Origin: Nelumbo lutea
Taxonomy: Eukaryota; Streptophyta; Magnoliopsida; Proteales; Nelumbonaceae
Assembly: GCA_022828595.1 (NCBI GenBank)
Contig: JAKGHH010000003.1
Span: forward strand, 19,592,934 to 19,656,933
Reading direction: 5' to 3'
DNA length: 64,000 nt
This document shows, one piece after another, positions 1 to 11,837 of this stretch; within the stretch, counting starts at the first letter, position 1; each line of letters opens with the position of its first letter. Below the pieces are notes generated by a model that was not told the origin of the DNA, ran no database searches, and worked only from the letters and a program-made list of their open reading frames with translations. The position numbers and the translations under genes were made by a program.

Positions 1-633
1 CCAGAGAGTTCATCTCAGAAGAAGAAAACCTGGTTGATGCTATAATTGTTGAGGCCTGTGATGTTACTCCTAGAAATTTTTCGGGTAGTTGGCCAACACT
101 GTATTGAGAACGGCTTCCTTGGATAATCAGAGGACGAGCCATGGGAATTCCTGATGAATGAGTTGATGAGTTCTGTGACTGAGATGACAGAAGAGAGAGA
201 GCACAACCAGAGTCTGAGACCCTGGATAATCCTTGAATAGTTGAAGCTGTATCAAAAACAGTGAAGTCTTCACTTCCTGATGAGGTATTCCTAAACAGTG
301 ATCTTGGGGCTGAATTTGAGCCTGCAAAATCATGTGGATATCTACTGCCATTCTCCTGAAAAATGCTTCGTGGTGTTGTATCAATTCTGTTGCTATGCAA
401 GGAAGGATATGGTTTTTCCATGCAATATGGAGGGAGCAAGGGTTTCTGGTGCAAATTCCCATCTGTGATGGGAAGTGCTGACTGAGGGCTATATACGGCT
501 TCATCTTCTAATTTTATGTTCCTAGACCAATTACTGTTTTCATATTTCACTGGGCGCAGCATGCCATTTGGAAATATATCTGGGAAGATAAAGGATGATT
601 TTGTTGATAATGGAGTCCCCAGAAACCTGCTAC
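1..633 (-). CDS. SPL6: SPL6-like SBP-box transcription factor, coding exon 3 (3' end off window)
   Basis: Third visible coding exon of the SPL gene, read leftwards and cut by the window edge. The acceptor is CTACAG at 639-634. The exon opens in phase 1, matching the phase-1 donor of exon 2. It gives an open frame of about 210 codons with a Ser/Asn-rich tail typical of SPL6-type proteins, including FIFPDIFPNGMLRPVKYEN, EDFTVFDTAS and the conserved ALSLLSSQSQ block. That block is encoded by the miR156 site. The long overlapping open frames on this strand are shadows. No stop codon is seen, so the gene continues to the left. The SPL6 assignment rests on the [13 protein letters not shown] start, the SBP domain and this tail, from memory of the family; an SPL2/10/11-type paralogue is the main alternative. 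Confidence 0.9.
185..204 (-). promoter_or_regulatory. miR156/157 target site inside SPL coding exon
   Basis: The plus strand reads TGACAGAAGAGAGAGAGCAC. This differs from mature miR156 (TGACAGAAGAGAGTGAGCAC) at one position, number 14, so the SPL mRNA (minus strand) carries a complementary site with one mismatch. That mismatch is the usual one in SPL targets. The site lies in frame and encodes the conserved ALSLLS peptide downstream of the SBP domain, where miR156-regulated SPL genes keep it. Expected role: age-dependent repression of this SPL by miR156. Confidence 0.95.
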
Positions 634-1201
634 CTGTAGATCCACCACAACATTAGGATGGAATAAAAAGTTTTGTTCTAAAAATATGTTAAATACATTA
701 CTACAGGTACAGACATCTTGCAAAATCAGAAAATTATAGCACTTCATAATCATATTTTCAGGAAGCACAATTTGAGGCAGTAATATCCAGATGCAAAGCC
801 CGGTCAGAAGAAATTGAAAATTGCTAAATGATGACCAAATGACATGTTAAAAGCACAAACCATCTTTTTGGTGATGCCTTACTGATTTGTTTGTTTACTT
901 GTTTATTTTACTATTTTTTTCTTTGTAGGATTTTTTTGGTGGTGGGGGTAGGGAGGAGGGATTTGTTATGTTGGTAACATACACTTGATATGACTCTAAT
1001 GGGGACAAGGGGGCAATTACTTGGTGTAATAGCAAAATCCTGGGCTGGCAAGGGTGAGAACACGGGCTCAAGTCTGGGGGCAACCACTGAGTGAAAGAAA
1101 AATTGACAAAGGTTAAGATTGTACCTAGTCTACCCCTCCCAAGACCCCAGATAATTGGGACCAACATTGGGTAATGTGGTAGACATTTTATGCTCTTAAC
1201 C

Positions 1202-1409
1202 AAGGTTCAAAATATCGATACGCCTGATACGCCGATAGTCTATTTTTGTTTTTTTTTTCAAATCCGGTTCAGAGGGGCCGGTTTAAGGTCCATCCACCCC
1301 CTGAACCGGTCAAAACCCCGATACACCCTATGTAGGGGCATATCGGGAAGCTCTCGGTACAATACGTATTAGACGATACGGGCCGATACGTATCGATACT
1401 TTGAACCTT
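1202..1409. mobile_element. MULE-like MITE, AAGGTTCAAA family, copy 1
   Basis: Terminal inverted repeats AAGGTTCAAAATATCGATAC (left) and its near-complement ending GAACCTT (right). Flanks are GCTCTTAACC (1192-1201) and GCTCTTAATC (1410-1419), a 10-bp target duplication with one mismatch, as expected for Mutator-like elements. The interior carries the GGTTTAAGGT..GAACCGGTCAAAACCCCGATAC block found again in the copy at 19362. No coding capacity. Confidence 0.8.
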
Positions 1410-1908
1410 GCTCTTAATCAAGCTAGAGTAAGTTTATGCTAGAAGAGCTGAAACCATGAAGGTTTTTGGTTACAACCACCTAGGTGGCCTATTTCAATAT
1501 GTTTTACATATATTTTAGCAGCTTTTCTCTAATTTCATATTTCATCTTTACTTTCTTCTTCTCTCTCTATTAGATAATTCACCATGTTACTAACAAAAAA
1601 AGATCCCTGTACAACTAGAGGCCGTACAATGGGAATACAAAAGATTCACTATTCCATACAAGTCTACTATCCCCTGACTGTTTAGAAAAGCTTTTCTCTT
1701 ATTTCCTTTGCATATTTCATTTTTGCTTTCTTTTTCAGTCTTCCACATCTCACTCAAACACGGCGAAAATCCCAATTCAAGTAGCAAATACCAAAGAATT
1801 AGGGTTAACCACCCCCCCTCCTGCACAAAAAAAAAAAGAAAGTAATATAATTTTCCATGACAGAAGTGGTTGGAACATTTAATTCTCATTCTAATATACT
1901 TTTCCTTG

Positions 1909-2050
1909 GAACTGAGATCTGCTCCTCACAGCCACATTGCACCATGTATTGGGAACATCTCCCATGAATAATGATATACAAGTACAGTAGGTGCTCCCGG
2001 TGTGCGGCTGAAACATGCTGTGAGGTCGGTGTGAGGAGCATATCCAGACC
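1909..2050. mobile_element. Foldback MITE, GAACATCTCCC family (GGATCTGCTCCTCACA ends)
   Basis: Ends GAACTGAGATCTGCTCCTCAC and TGTGAGGAGCATATCCAGACC are inverted repeats. The interior includes the family core ATTGGGAACATCTCCC. Flanks CTTTTCCTTG (1899-1908) and CTTTTCATTG (2051-2060) match 9 of 10, a MULE-size target duplication. Confidence 0.75.
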
Positions 2051-3890
2051 CTTTTCATTGAGAATGCGATACCCTGGAAGATGAATGAATTATTGAGAGG
2101 TTAAGTGGATTTGAAACTTGATTTTGGATCTTCTCACTTTAAGAAGGTTCCTAAATGTAGCCTTAAAAGAGAAGCACAAAATCTGCACTTAAAAAGAGGA
2201 GTTGAAAAGTTGCATTTTGTTAATTTGTGATTCAAAGATGGGGTAGTTGGTCCTTCATGACTTAAAACCTTAAGCTTAGCTCTTTAGAAATGGCATGTTC
2301 TTCTTCCACTCTAAATCTTTTTTGTTATCTAATAATCTATTACTTTAACTTACCGTTGTTTTTCCTTATGGGTTTTATCAACCTTTTGGTACAATACATT
2401 TAGATACTCAAAGTAATCTCAATCCAAGACCAACTTCTCAAATGTTAATCATCCTTGTTGCTTAAAGATCAAGTACCCAAAAATGAACCCACATCTAACC
2501 TATAAACCCTCAACTTTGAGACTCTTAGCAGAGTCATACCTCTTAAGTCATTTTGGCCACCAAAATCTGCACCAATGGACAATTATAAACTATAGAATCC
2601 TCTTAAGTTGTAACCCTTATTGTCGTAATTTAGGTCCTGATTTTTCTGCTTTGACTAGGACTCCCAAACTTGAAACCCATTCCCATCCATCTGACTCAGA
2701 ATCCGGTTTATTTTTATTCTCATCCCTGTAGATACTATATTATAGTCTTCCTATTAAAACTCTATGCTCCTAATAACATCTACCCCTTTATTCACTATTC
2801 TCTGACATATTTAAAAGCCAATAAAACTAAAATTTGCTCAAAACCTCAAAAGCCCTAACCATGTCAAACCCTAGAAAACTAGTTTGTCCTACTGATATAA
2901 ACCTATATCCATGAACTGCATGGAGACCGTATACATTTTGACCAAGAAGCAAGGAGTTTTTCTGCCTAATTTCCTGTTGTTCTCAAGTATCAAGAAACCA
3001 TATGCGACCTTACAAGATTGGTCTCCAAAATCATCAGATAAGTTTAGTACATCTTCAGTCATCAGTGATTATATTTCCTCATTTAAGACAAATGTGTATG
3101 GAAGGCTTAATCAGTACAAAGAGATGAAGCTCTGTTTTGCAACTATGAGATTGTTGATTAGATGCTTGACATGTTATTTTTTCCTTAGGAGAATTTATAA
3201 AAGAAGCAAAAAATCTATTGCAGCCAGAGGAGCATCATAACAGTTACTGAAAATATTAACAGTTTCAGTAAGTAGTAACTACCACTTATAGAAAACTGCT
3301 GCCTGCCAAGTCCATCATCATGAGCCAAAGATTTCAACAAACTAATCCCAAAAGAACATCCAATATATTTGACCTCAACTCAACTTGGCTTTAATCCCAA
3401 CCATCCGGGGTTGCTTACATGAATCCTTTCCTGCCATCATCAGTCATGTTTTATGTCAAGTTGTAAGCTCTTGGTTCATTTCTTACCACTTCAGCACCCA
3501 TTTTCGTTGGTCTACCCTTTCTCTTTTAGAGCCTTCTACTTGCACCAAGTCACCCCTTGCTGGTGCTGTTATTGGTTATTTATACACATGGTCAAACCAT
3601 TTAATACACTTGAATTATAGCCCTGGAACTTATCGCATGGGATTCTTAATACATGGACAAATTACTAGCTAAATAACTGCATGTTTTTGATAGACTTCGA
3701 AAATGCTCATAAAGAGAACCATAATGTACAAACTATCTTTGCATCGGAAGATAAGAAAAATCAACAGTAAACTTGACCAAAAAGTAATAATAACAATATC
3801 GTTTCAATAATAAAAAAAGAAGATGGACAGCCCAGTGCATGAGGCTCCCGCCAATGCAGAGTCTCCTTTCACCAGAGATCCCATTTGCAA

Positions 3891-4022
3891 GAATTCACAT
3901 CTGCGCCCCACAGCATATCCCAACCGTGTATTGGGAATATCTCCCACTGCCAACTTAGGGAGATGTTCCCAATGCACACTGAGATGTGCATGTGGGGTGT
4001 TTGTGGGGCGCAGATGTGATCT
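3891..4022. mobile_element. Foldback MITE, GAACATCTCCC family (CACATCTGCGCCCCACA ends)
   Basis: Ends GAATTCACATCTGCGCCCC and GGGGCGCAGATGTGATCT are inverted repeats. The target duplication CCATTTGCAA is exact at 3881-3890 and 4023-4032 (10 bp). The interior has the inverted TTGGGAATATCTCCC / GGGAGATGTTCCCAA pair. It is the second end-type of the family at 1909-2050. Confidence 0.85.
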
Positions 4023-4239
4023 CCATTTGCAAATCTAGCTCTTCAAGAGTCGGAAAAGGACATAGATGTCAGAGAAATTCTGCTCCTTTAAAGTTCGGTA
4101 CAACTACAATATGTGCATCAAAGTTAATAGAATCATTTTTTTTCATACCATATTAAATGGCAGCTACTATACTTTCAGTAGACAAACATAATATTCTAAT
4201 AATGGCACAGAAGTAAGATAATCAAATAACTATTTTATG

Positions 4240-4470
4240 CAATTAGAATGGGAGATTACAAGGTGCGATGGAACTCCATCCCCCTGGCAGTCATATGGTC
4301 AATATGGCTTGACAGAAACCATTGTACTTTTGAGTGGGAAAAAAAAAACAGTGGAAGCAATCATCAACATTACAGCCGATACCCTTTGGTCCTGGTTCAC
4401 AACCCATGCACTCTTCAGGGATGTTCCTAGTCATGATTTGTATGTTTTTAAGTACTTTTTGAGCTCATAG
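4240..4470 (+). pseudogene. LINE (non-LTR retrotransposon) 3'-end fragment
   Basis: In one frame the plus strand reads VRWNSIPLAVIWSIWLDRN, matching the 'PLAVxWxIWxERNxRxFE' segment near the C terminus of plant LINE reverse-transcriptase polyproteins. In the neighbouring frame, about 60 bases on, it continues as ITADTLWSWFTTHALFRDV, the usual tail of the same region. The switch of frame shows a frameshift, so the fragment is dead. It lies antisense inside SPL intron 2. No 5' part of the element is present. Confidence 0.6.
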
Positions 4471-4527
4471 TTTTTTGTTTTATCCAAATGCTTATTTTGG
4501 TAGAAAGTAGAAATTTACCACATTTAC

Positions 4528-4631
4528 CAGATTGACTACCCAGTTGAGGTTTCCTGCGACGTTCATTGTGGCCTGCAAGGCGTTTCCGACAACTGCGTTT
4601 ACCATCATCGAACTCAGAAAGCAAATGAAAC
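4528..4631 (-). CDS. SPL6: SPL6-like, coding exon 2 (second half of SBP domain)
   Basis: Acceptor TTACCCAG ends at 4632. The first base completes the Arg codon split at the end of exon 1, then [18 protein letters not shown] follows, ending [11 protein letters not shown]. This supplies His226 and Cys238 of the second SBP zinc finger (C219-C222-H226-C238, standard spacing) and the bipartite nuclear-localisation signal KRSCRKR..RRRK at about residues 235-251. The donor is GTAAAT at 4527 or, equally in phase, at 4518, giving GSQSGKCG before the exon 3 residues. A split of the SBP domain at this Ser-Arg is the conserved intron position of SPL genes. Confidence 0.93.
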
Positions 4632-5469
4632 CTGGGTAACAATAAGATTTTCTGCATTAAAGGTATGTTTTTCTAAAAGAAAAAGTTTTATGTTATGCTG
4701 TTAATAAGAATCGAACTAATTTGACAGATTGGGCTCCAACCAACAAGATCACAACTGAAAGAAGAGAGTGACGGACCAAGAAACAACCCCCACAAGTATT
4801 GGATTATAACCTGAAATGATATTGTCACTTATGAGATTGGCAAATTAAATTGGATCTCCTCTGGGTGTAATGTAATGTTTAATGCAACCAAATCTTATAT
4901 ATATAACCTGAAATGATATACATCTTTTTTCTTTCTGATCAGTAAATCCCTCTATTTCTATTTGAGTTGACAAACAACAAAGAATTCTAAGAGTCCCTGG
5001 AGGGTTTTAAAAAGACCTGATGCCTGTTCCTGGCAATTTAACTTAGCAGTACCCTTACTGCATACCATGTTTTATGAAACCAAATGCAGCAAGAGAAACA
5101 AAATAAATTATAAAATTTTAGAAAAAAAAAAGTAGATTGTGCCACCGTATTACATGGTTGGAGAGGTTCAACTTTTTTCACCCCAAAAGAATTGATGTTC
5201 TGATAGTAACTGACTTCTGCAAAATTTATTATCAAAATTTGGAAGTGAAGTGATTAGACCACCCCCACCCTAGGGAAAAAAAAAAAAAAAAGTTAAAAAG
5301 AAAAACATCCAAAGAGAAAGAGAATGGAAACTAGTTAAAAGAGCCCGATCTAAGGAATGTCATATACCGGAGGTAAATAGCAAATACATTTCACTGAAAG
5401 TCACTTCGAAATGAACCAAGAAAAAAATAAGGCTACTTCAAAATGAAGTGCAGAGGGAAGAAGACCAAC
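4632..5469 (-). other. SPL intron 1 (838 bp)
   Basis: Donor GTTGGTC at 5469, acceptor TTACCCAG at 4632 (minus strand). AT-rich with a poly-A tract at 5277-5291. No exon or recognisable element seen. Confidence 0.85.
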
Positions 5470-6140
5470 CTACTACACTGTTGACAGAACCTCTGTTCAA
5501 CTCCATTCACGATAACTTTGGCAGTTTTAGAGTGAGCCTCGCAAACTTTGTGCCTCTTGTGGTAGTCCTTTGAGGAACTGAGATCCGTTTCACAACCATG
5601 AACTTGGCAAAAGGGAGTCTGAGAATTCAAACTCGTCGTGCGAGCTCTTTTTGCAGGTACAGCTGATCTCACTGTGGACAGAATCGGCTTTTCTTTGGAG
5701 GATTCGCCATTCTGTGCATCTCTATAGTCAGCCAACCTCCCCAACTTCAAATCGATAAGTGAGGTGTCCCGAGTATTAGATTCCATGATGGAGCTTGAAA
5801 GCCTTGAACATGGCTCCTCTTCTCCGAATAATGCTTTCGGAGTAACCACACAAGAAGGAGAAGGCTCTCTTTCTCTATTGGTCCTACCTCCCAGAAACCC
5901 GCCAATTTGGTTGTCAGGAAGTGGCTTCTTGATGGCTGCAGGGAAACCCAATTCCATGAATCCCTGGTTCTCGACGGCCGCTCGACTCTGAGCTAACATG
6001 GTGCTTTCGTAATTATAGGAGGGTTTCAAGTCCCAACCCGTGAACACTTTTCTACTTCTTGCAAGAGCGTCAGTAGGAGAAATCACTTCATCAGACAATA
6101 CAAAACCCTTCCCTTCAGAGCCATAGCTCCAAGACTCCAT
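5470..6140 (-). CDS. SPL6: SPL6-like SBP-box transcription factor, coding exon 1
   Basis: Encodes the N-terminal 223 codons plus two bases. The start [18 protein letters not shown] is the usual N terminus of SPL6-type proteins, and no upstream in-frame ATG competes. Residues 178-224 are the first part of the SBP DNA-binding domain. The first zinc finger is C178-x4-C183-x16-C200-x2-H203 and the second begins C219-QQ-C222. SBP proteins bind GTAC-core promoter elements in the nucleus and control phase change, organ development and defence. Exon 1 ends AGTAG/GTTGGT, splitting an Arg codon that exon 2 completes; the open frame past 5470 is intron read-through. The C-terminal exon carries a miR156 site. 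All zinc ligands are intact, so the gene looks functional. Confidence 0.95.
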
Positions 6141-6900
6141 TAGTTGGAACAGAATCAGAAGCTACAGAGTTCACGTAAAAGTCGACCACAATTCAAGGAA
6201 GAAAAGCATCTCTTCCTCTTGCACTTTTACCCAAAATCCAGTTCCAAATTTAATGTCTGAGAACACACAGAGCAGAATGACAGATGAAATGAAAACCCAT
6301 TAAAGAGTATCCACAGGACCAGAAACTTCAATACTCCATAAAGGGTGAAACATCACGGTTGCAGACAAACGATAAAAAATACCCACCTCGATTCAAACAG
6401 AAGCATCCAACTTTTACGTCTGTGCAGTTCAAAACCAGTTGGAACTTTCAATTTCTGACAACCCAGAGGAGCAGAGAGAAAAATCAAAAGAAATACCTAT
6501 TAAAAGGGAAGAGAAATCAGATAACAAATCATCATTAAAGCTGCAGAAATCTCTAAAAAAAAGGAAAAAAGAAAATCAATTAGTTGCATATCTTACTTCT
6601 CTTTCAAACTTGGAAAACAAGATAAAATTCTCCTTGACCTCTGGAGCAGAACAGAAAATAAAAATCAGATACACTAAAATAGCAAGGAGAAACGCTTCAA
6701 GAGCCGTGTGCTTACCAGGGTCACAGTGACGCTATGGCCTTGTGGGATGAGGATATAACAAAGACAGTGAGAAAGAAGTCGACATGATTTCCACAACCCC
6801 CATGAAAAAGCTTTGTCGTGGCCTTTTTGTAGCTTTTTACCGAGAGCGAGAGGGGGGGGGGGGGAACTGAAGTGGGGAGAGAGAGAGAGAGAGAGAGGGG
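6141..6900 (-). promoter_or_regulatory. SPL 5' leader and core promoter, probably with a leader intron
   Basis: Upstream of the ATG (minus strand) there is a good donor CCCTG/GTAAGC at 6716/6715 and possible acceptors TGCACAG (exon from 6419) and GTTCTCAG (exon from 6256), so a spliced 5' UTR starting near 6850-6900 is likely. Further upstream lies a CT-rich tract, common in plant 5' leaders. The exact start and splicing are inferred; no clear TATA box was found. Confidence 0.4.
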
Positions 6901-6904
6901 GGGG
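6848..6904. repeat. GA/CT microsatellite with poly-G runs
   Basis: Poly-G (6850-6864), then a (GA)n run around 6879-6897 and poly-G again. On the SPL sense strand this is a pyrimidine-rich tract next to the putative transcription start. Confidence 0.85.
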
Positions 6905-9615
6905 CAGAGTGAGGTGAATAAATTACATGCAACACCACCTGTTCACCCCGCTGTTGCAGGAGCACGACAGCACCCTAAAGAACCAACCATGCGTTCGAAA
7001 TCTGAACCATCAGATCCTAATCTGCATAGAGATCTGTTCCATGGAGATCCATGCTAAATTTGTCAGCGGGCCCAGCACGTTGTGTTGGTTTCCTGGACGG
7101 CTGGCCCCTCGTTTATTGTCCAGTCAAAGTCTAACAAGTTCTGAAGAGTTGAGTTGTTCCCAAACATTTTGTCCTACTACATTACACAGCATCAGATCCC
7201 CCTTCGATCCGACCCGCCGGATAGCCCATCACACATCATGTGAGACAGCTTCTACTAAAATGAGGCGTGGGGCTGCATATCAGTTGGTGTCCCATGAGTC
7301 CATAAAACTGCGGCAAGAGAAGACAGACAAAACGGAGGATCATCAGCATTCAATGTGGACTTAAGACCTGAAACTGTGGGATCTACCCAGAAGCCAGAAA
7401 TTAAAAATAATACTTGGCAACTGCTAGATATTGCTTCTGTAGGGGAGAGAAAGATGAGAGTGTGTCCTCAACCCCCGTCGTCCTACGTGGCTAAACTAAA
7501 AAAGGTATCCACGTGGCAAACCAAGACTTCATGTTTTGAATAATGACTCAAATTTTACAGGTGGTCAGAACATGGGCACATCAAACAATAGGTGACTCAA
7601 TAACTGCCCATATGGACAGGGTTTCCAGCTGGCAAATTCATGTATTATCAGCTTATAACATATAGTCAAAACACCAATTGTATACAGACCCTAAGAATAA
7701 AGAAACGGGTAGAGGGGCTGAGAGAGAATAGGAATGGTTTACCTACTCTTTGAAAGTCAAAATAAACTCTTGCAAACTGAATTTGTTTAGTTTAAATGAA
7801 TCGCATCTTTCCAAGTAAAAGATTCTGTAAATTGTAATTAATTAGTTAATAGCAGACAGGTTTACCTCGGGCTCTAACTCTAATCTTGACCAAAGAATAG
7901 TAGCAGATAAAATATGAGTCTTAGGCAAAAATCTAAAAAAAAAAACAGCAGATAAAGATGTCAAAAAAGAGTTTAATTCCCATGACCAAAGCGAGCCCCT
8001 AGCTTCTGACTTGAGTAACCACTAAGAAATCCTATCTTCTCCATTAAGGAACCAGCAGAGCTAGGAGACAAAATGGGAATCAGAAGCACAAAATCAAAAC
8101 CTCTTTCTCTCAAGACTGAGGTGGGGACAGTTTAGGATACACGTGAGGCCCATTAGTCATACAGTTATGTGGGGTCGATCCTACCTCTATTTCTGCTTCG
8201 AGAGTGATGACAAGTGACCATTTCAGCTACCGGGTCATGGTCTCATGGACGAGTTATCTTACGGAGTCTAGGCTTTATACTCAGTGTGAGAGAGTGAGAG
8301 AGGAAATCAATATTACCTAATCACGAGATTATATCTTATTCTCACCCATTTTCACATGACAAATGAGGATATACAATTTGAAAGGAAATATGGTTCTTAA
8401 CTGAACACAATGATGGGTCAGGGTCCATATCACCAACCCATTAAGACTGATTTGATTTGAGATTTTTCATTGCTGATTAAGATCTCATTTTCATTCTTAT
8501 TTGAATGGGGAATAGGCATTACTTACTCTTTTCTTGGGAATGAAATCTCATTATTGTTGTTGTTAATTTTCATTTTTATTTTTCTCCAAATCAAATAAAC
8601 TATGCAAATAGACCATTTTGATTCTAATCCCAAAGGATTCTATTTCCAATTTCAATTATGAATCAAATCGACCCTAAAATTATGCCAATGGAATGAAAGT
8701 GTGTCTCACTCGGAAATATTTCAAGCACACAGTGTTCTTTATATTCATTAATATCAGGTTGAAATATCTCTCGCCATCATTTTCAGTTGCCAAGTATTAT
8801 CATACTAAGCTTGTTGATCTCTAAATAGGATTTATTTGTTATGAGGAACTCTTGTTGAAATTTGTGTCTGTTAGAGGCAAATGGTCATCTATTTTTTGCT
8901 TCTTATGTATTTAGTATAACAATAATTTGGGCTGATCAATACTAATTGGTGAAAAACAAGTGTTATCACATCACACATGAGAGTTAATAAATGCATGTTT
9001 GGGACTGATGTTGATATTTATGTTTGAAGATAGAAACAACAATTTGTACCGGTCAATTCAGAAGCATTTCAAATACAAAAATATCTCTCATAAAATTGCA
9101 TCGATTAACACAAAACTTTTCAGATAGGAACAACAATTGCATGAAACACAACCTAGATCTTCTTAATGAATACATTCTAGTGTACAAGTTGAGCTGAGCA
9201 ATTAGTATTTAATGGGGGCCGGTCTCTCTCCATTAAAAAGAAAATTATAAGTTTTTAGGATACAGAATTTTATAAAAGAAATGCATTTAATCATGTCAAT
9301 CACATACTTTTATTTACCAATATAATATTCATTTTACCTTCACGGGGACGTATTATGTTTCCCTTAAGTCAAAACATATATATATTCTGAATTTATTTGT
9401 ATTCACATGGTGAGAGAAGTGAAAAATCTATGATGTTTACTAGAACTATATTATTTAATTCGTAATATGCTCATTAACAGAAATATTTATTCTATTCTGT
9501 CTTCTAATTCATAGAGATTATTTCAAAAGTCCAACTAAAACAGGGTAAATTTTATTTCAAGGGATAAGATGATATCCCCAATCAAGAAGGTAATGAATCA
9601 TATTACTTTTATTTA
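6905..9615. other. Intergenic, upstream of SPL; no gene seen
   Basis: About 2.7 kb. The first 600 bp are less AT-rich and contain a 145-codon open frame (6927-7364) with no recognisable domain, more likely chance. The rest is AT-rich with no repeat structure I could resolve. Confidence 0.6.
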
Positions 9616-9864
9616 GACTGTGTTTGATTGTAATGCAAATAAATTTGCACTGATGCAAAATTGTGACAGTGCAAATGATTTCAGTGTAAATTCTAAGCTA
9701 TTCTTATTTCAAAATTTATCTTATTTTGTTTAAACAAATTAAGACATGAAGCAGAATGAAGTAAAACCCAAAATAAAATTAAACAAAAATTTACATTTTT
9801 CTCATTTGCACTACTATGCATTTGTACTAATACAAATAAAATTGCACTCCAACCAAACACAGAC
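9616..9864. mobile_element. Tourist-like MITE with TTA target duplication
   Basis: Left end GACTGTGTTTGATTGTAATG and right end CACTCCAACCAAACACAGAC are inverted repeats (about 14 of 15 at the tips). Both sides are flanked by TTA (9613-9615, 9865-9867), the PIF/Harbinger signature. The interior is rich in TGCAAAT motifs, also seen near 15900-16350 and 61850-62290. Confidence 0.75.
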
Positions 9865-11837
9865 TTATTGTATCCAGATTTCTTTTGCTTTCGCAGTTTG
9901 GCTAGAGAAATCCTTGATACTTGTACTTTTAGATGAGAACATCAACCATTATCTAAAAATATTGTCAAAGTATGTTTAAGCTACTAATCCAAAACCGCAT
10001 GGATCACAAGCCTACCGACAATGAGGGAAAATTTGAACATGCCCTTGATAAATAGACGGAATGAACGATTGTCAGAAGCTAGAATGCCCTACGTTGATGG
10101 GCACAGAAGCTATGATACCCTAGTGCATCCTTCTTAATAAATGAGGGTATATCTGTCTCTTTACTAAGGCTTTAATACATGGATCTAATTTATATTTATA
10201 TTATAAACTATGAAACTAAACTATTCTTGTCCAATACATTTGGCCTTGTAGGACAAACTCTGCTATCCACCTAAGGAACCTTTTAAAAGCTTTAAAATAT
10301 AGTTTTTTTCCCTTTTATTTCTTCCTTTTTTTAATGGAAGTCATCTGTTAGTAGTCGGTACCCTTTTCAGTAATTTCTCAATTAGGGCAATGGGTCAACC
10401 ATCTCTATTCTTATCCTCATCATGCATGGGTAAAAAATGAAGTTACTCCTCCCAAGTTTATTGACAAAATTGCCCTTTGTGAAGACAGATGTTGCACCTC
10501 AAAGCTGCTTGTTGCATCAACATCATCATCCCTGTTCTTCCACATGGCAGTGCCGGCAGCTTGAACCACCCCATCAAGAGGGGGCATTGCCACTTGGCAG
10601 CATGTCAGCATGCCCATACCCTATTTCTTCTCCTCTTTATTGTTGGGTTGCTTTTCCTTTTTTTTTTTTTCTATATATATTTCTATTGTGTGGCTCATTG
10701 TAAAGCAGCATTGGCACCATCCATAATGGAGAATGACCATTGACACTAAGTTCCCCACGTGAGCCAATCAAGGAAGAGCAAAAGATGGGAGTGCCCTACT
10801 GCACTAACTCCTCTTTATGATAAGAGCATGACAATTCCTTTATATCAAATTCATGGATACAACTAAAAGCCAACCATCCTTTAGTTAAAGTTGTCCTTTT
10901 ATCCAACCACTCAAGGGTCACATCACATGGTCCACACACCCTAATGCCCTAAATTCTTTAGCAAAGTAAAAGTAACAAATAAAAAAAATAAAAAGCCAAA
11001 AGAAAAAATCTCTGGTTACTCTGATCCCTTCTGCTACCCATTAAATCTTTTCTCACCATGCCTTAGAGAATACTTATCAGAGTTGCTCAATTTTATCAAG
11101 TTGGGGTGTTGGCATTTGTAGCGTGCCTGGTGTCAAGTTTTCATGGGCTCTTTCTTGTCTAGTAAAAATTAAGTTCTTACTGACTATGAAGCAGGAATTT
11201 CAGTTTTTATCAGATTCATTCTTGGGGCAAATTTTTACATAAAAAGTAAATCCAGCTTCATCATTTACCAAGTACTTCTGCAGAGTAACTAATAACTTCT
11301 TCCAAATAGGTGCTATGCCTGGGTTAAGATCCTCTGAGAACATCTAGCTATAATAAATAAATCCATGTACCAACAGTTCTCTGGACTATAGTCTCTAGCA
11401 TTTTAACCAAGATCTCTTGTTTACTAAGTGCACATATATGAAATACTTTCTATTATTATAGAATATTAGGTATCAAGAGACAATAGAAATGAACAAATCA
11501 CTTAGTTTCAATGAAACAGGCTTTCTGTTTGGGTCTAGTAGGGAGCTTCATACACAAAACTACCTATTTCAACCATATGCATTGATCTAGTGGTTGATGG
11601 TCCGAACCATAGACCAGGTGGGAGACCGATCGACTGGATTCACCATATGTTCAATTTCACAATAAGTATATCCCCTATACCTATCTTATAAACGACTTCA
11701 AATCATGTTATCACAACCAGCTTTTAAACATCCTAGGTAAAGATGAATTAGCTACCGGATCCAACCAAGTGCGCGGATGGTGTCTTGTAGTTGTGGGTTG
11801 GAGATTTGAGCGGTTTAACACCTTATGGCTGAACTGA
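9865..11837. other. Intergenic, no gene seen
   Basis: AT-rich sequence with short open frames only. The two overlapping frames at 10437-10743 show no domain and end in a poly-T tract. Nothing else supported. Confidence 0.55.

Larger units (their letters stand above)
634..4527 (-). other. SPL intron 2 (about 3.9 kb), loaded with transposon fragments
   Basis: The intron runs from donor GTAAAT (4527) to acceptor CTACAG (634) on the minus strand. A second GTAAAT donor 9 bp downstream (4518) is equally in phase, so exon 2 could be three codons longer. Within it I see a MULE-type MITE (1202-1409), two foldback MITEs (1909-2050, 3891-4022) and a LINE 3'-end fragment (about 4240-4470). The stretch 2051-3890 shows only AT-rich sequence and short chance ORFs, with no coding exon I can support. 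Confidence 0.8.

Noticed and set aside
1..504. Minus-strand frames of 63 and 125 codons over SPL exon 3
   Set aside because: They are out of frame with the SPL reading, which is open across the whole exon and carries the conserved ALSLLS block.
6927..7364. 145-codon plus-strand open frame upstream of SPL
   Set aside because: No recognisable domain, low-complexity promoter-side sequence, and no splice or TATA context; likely chance.
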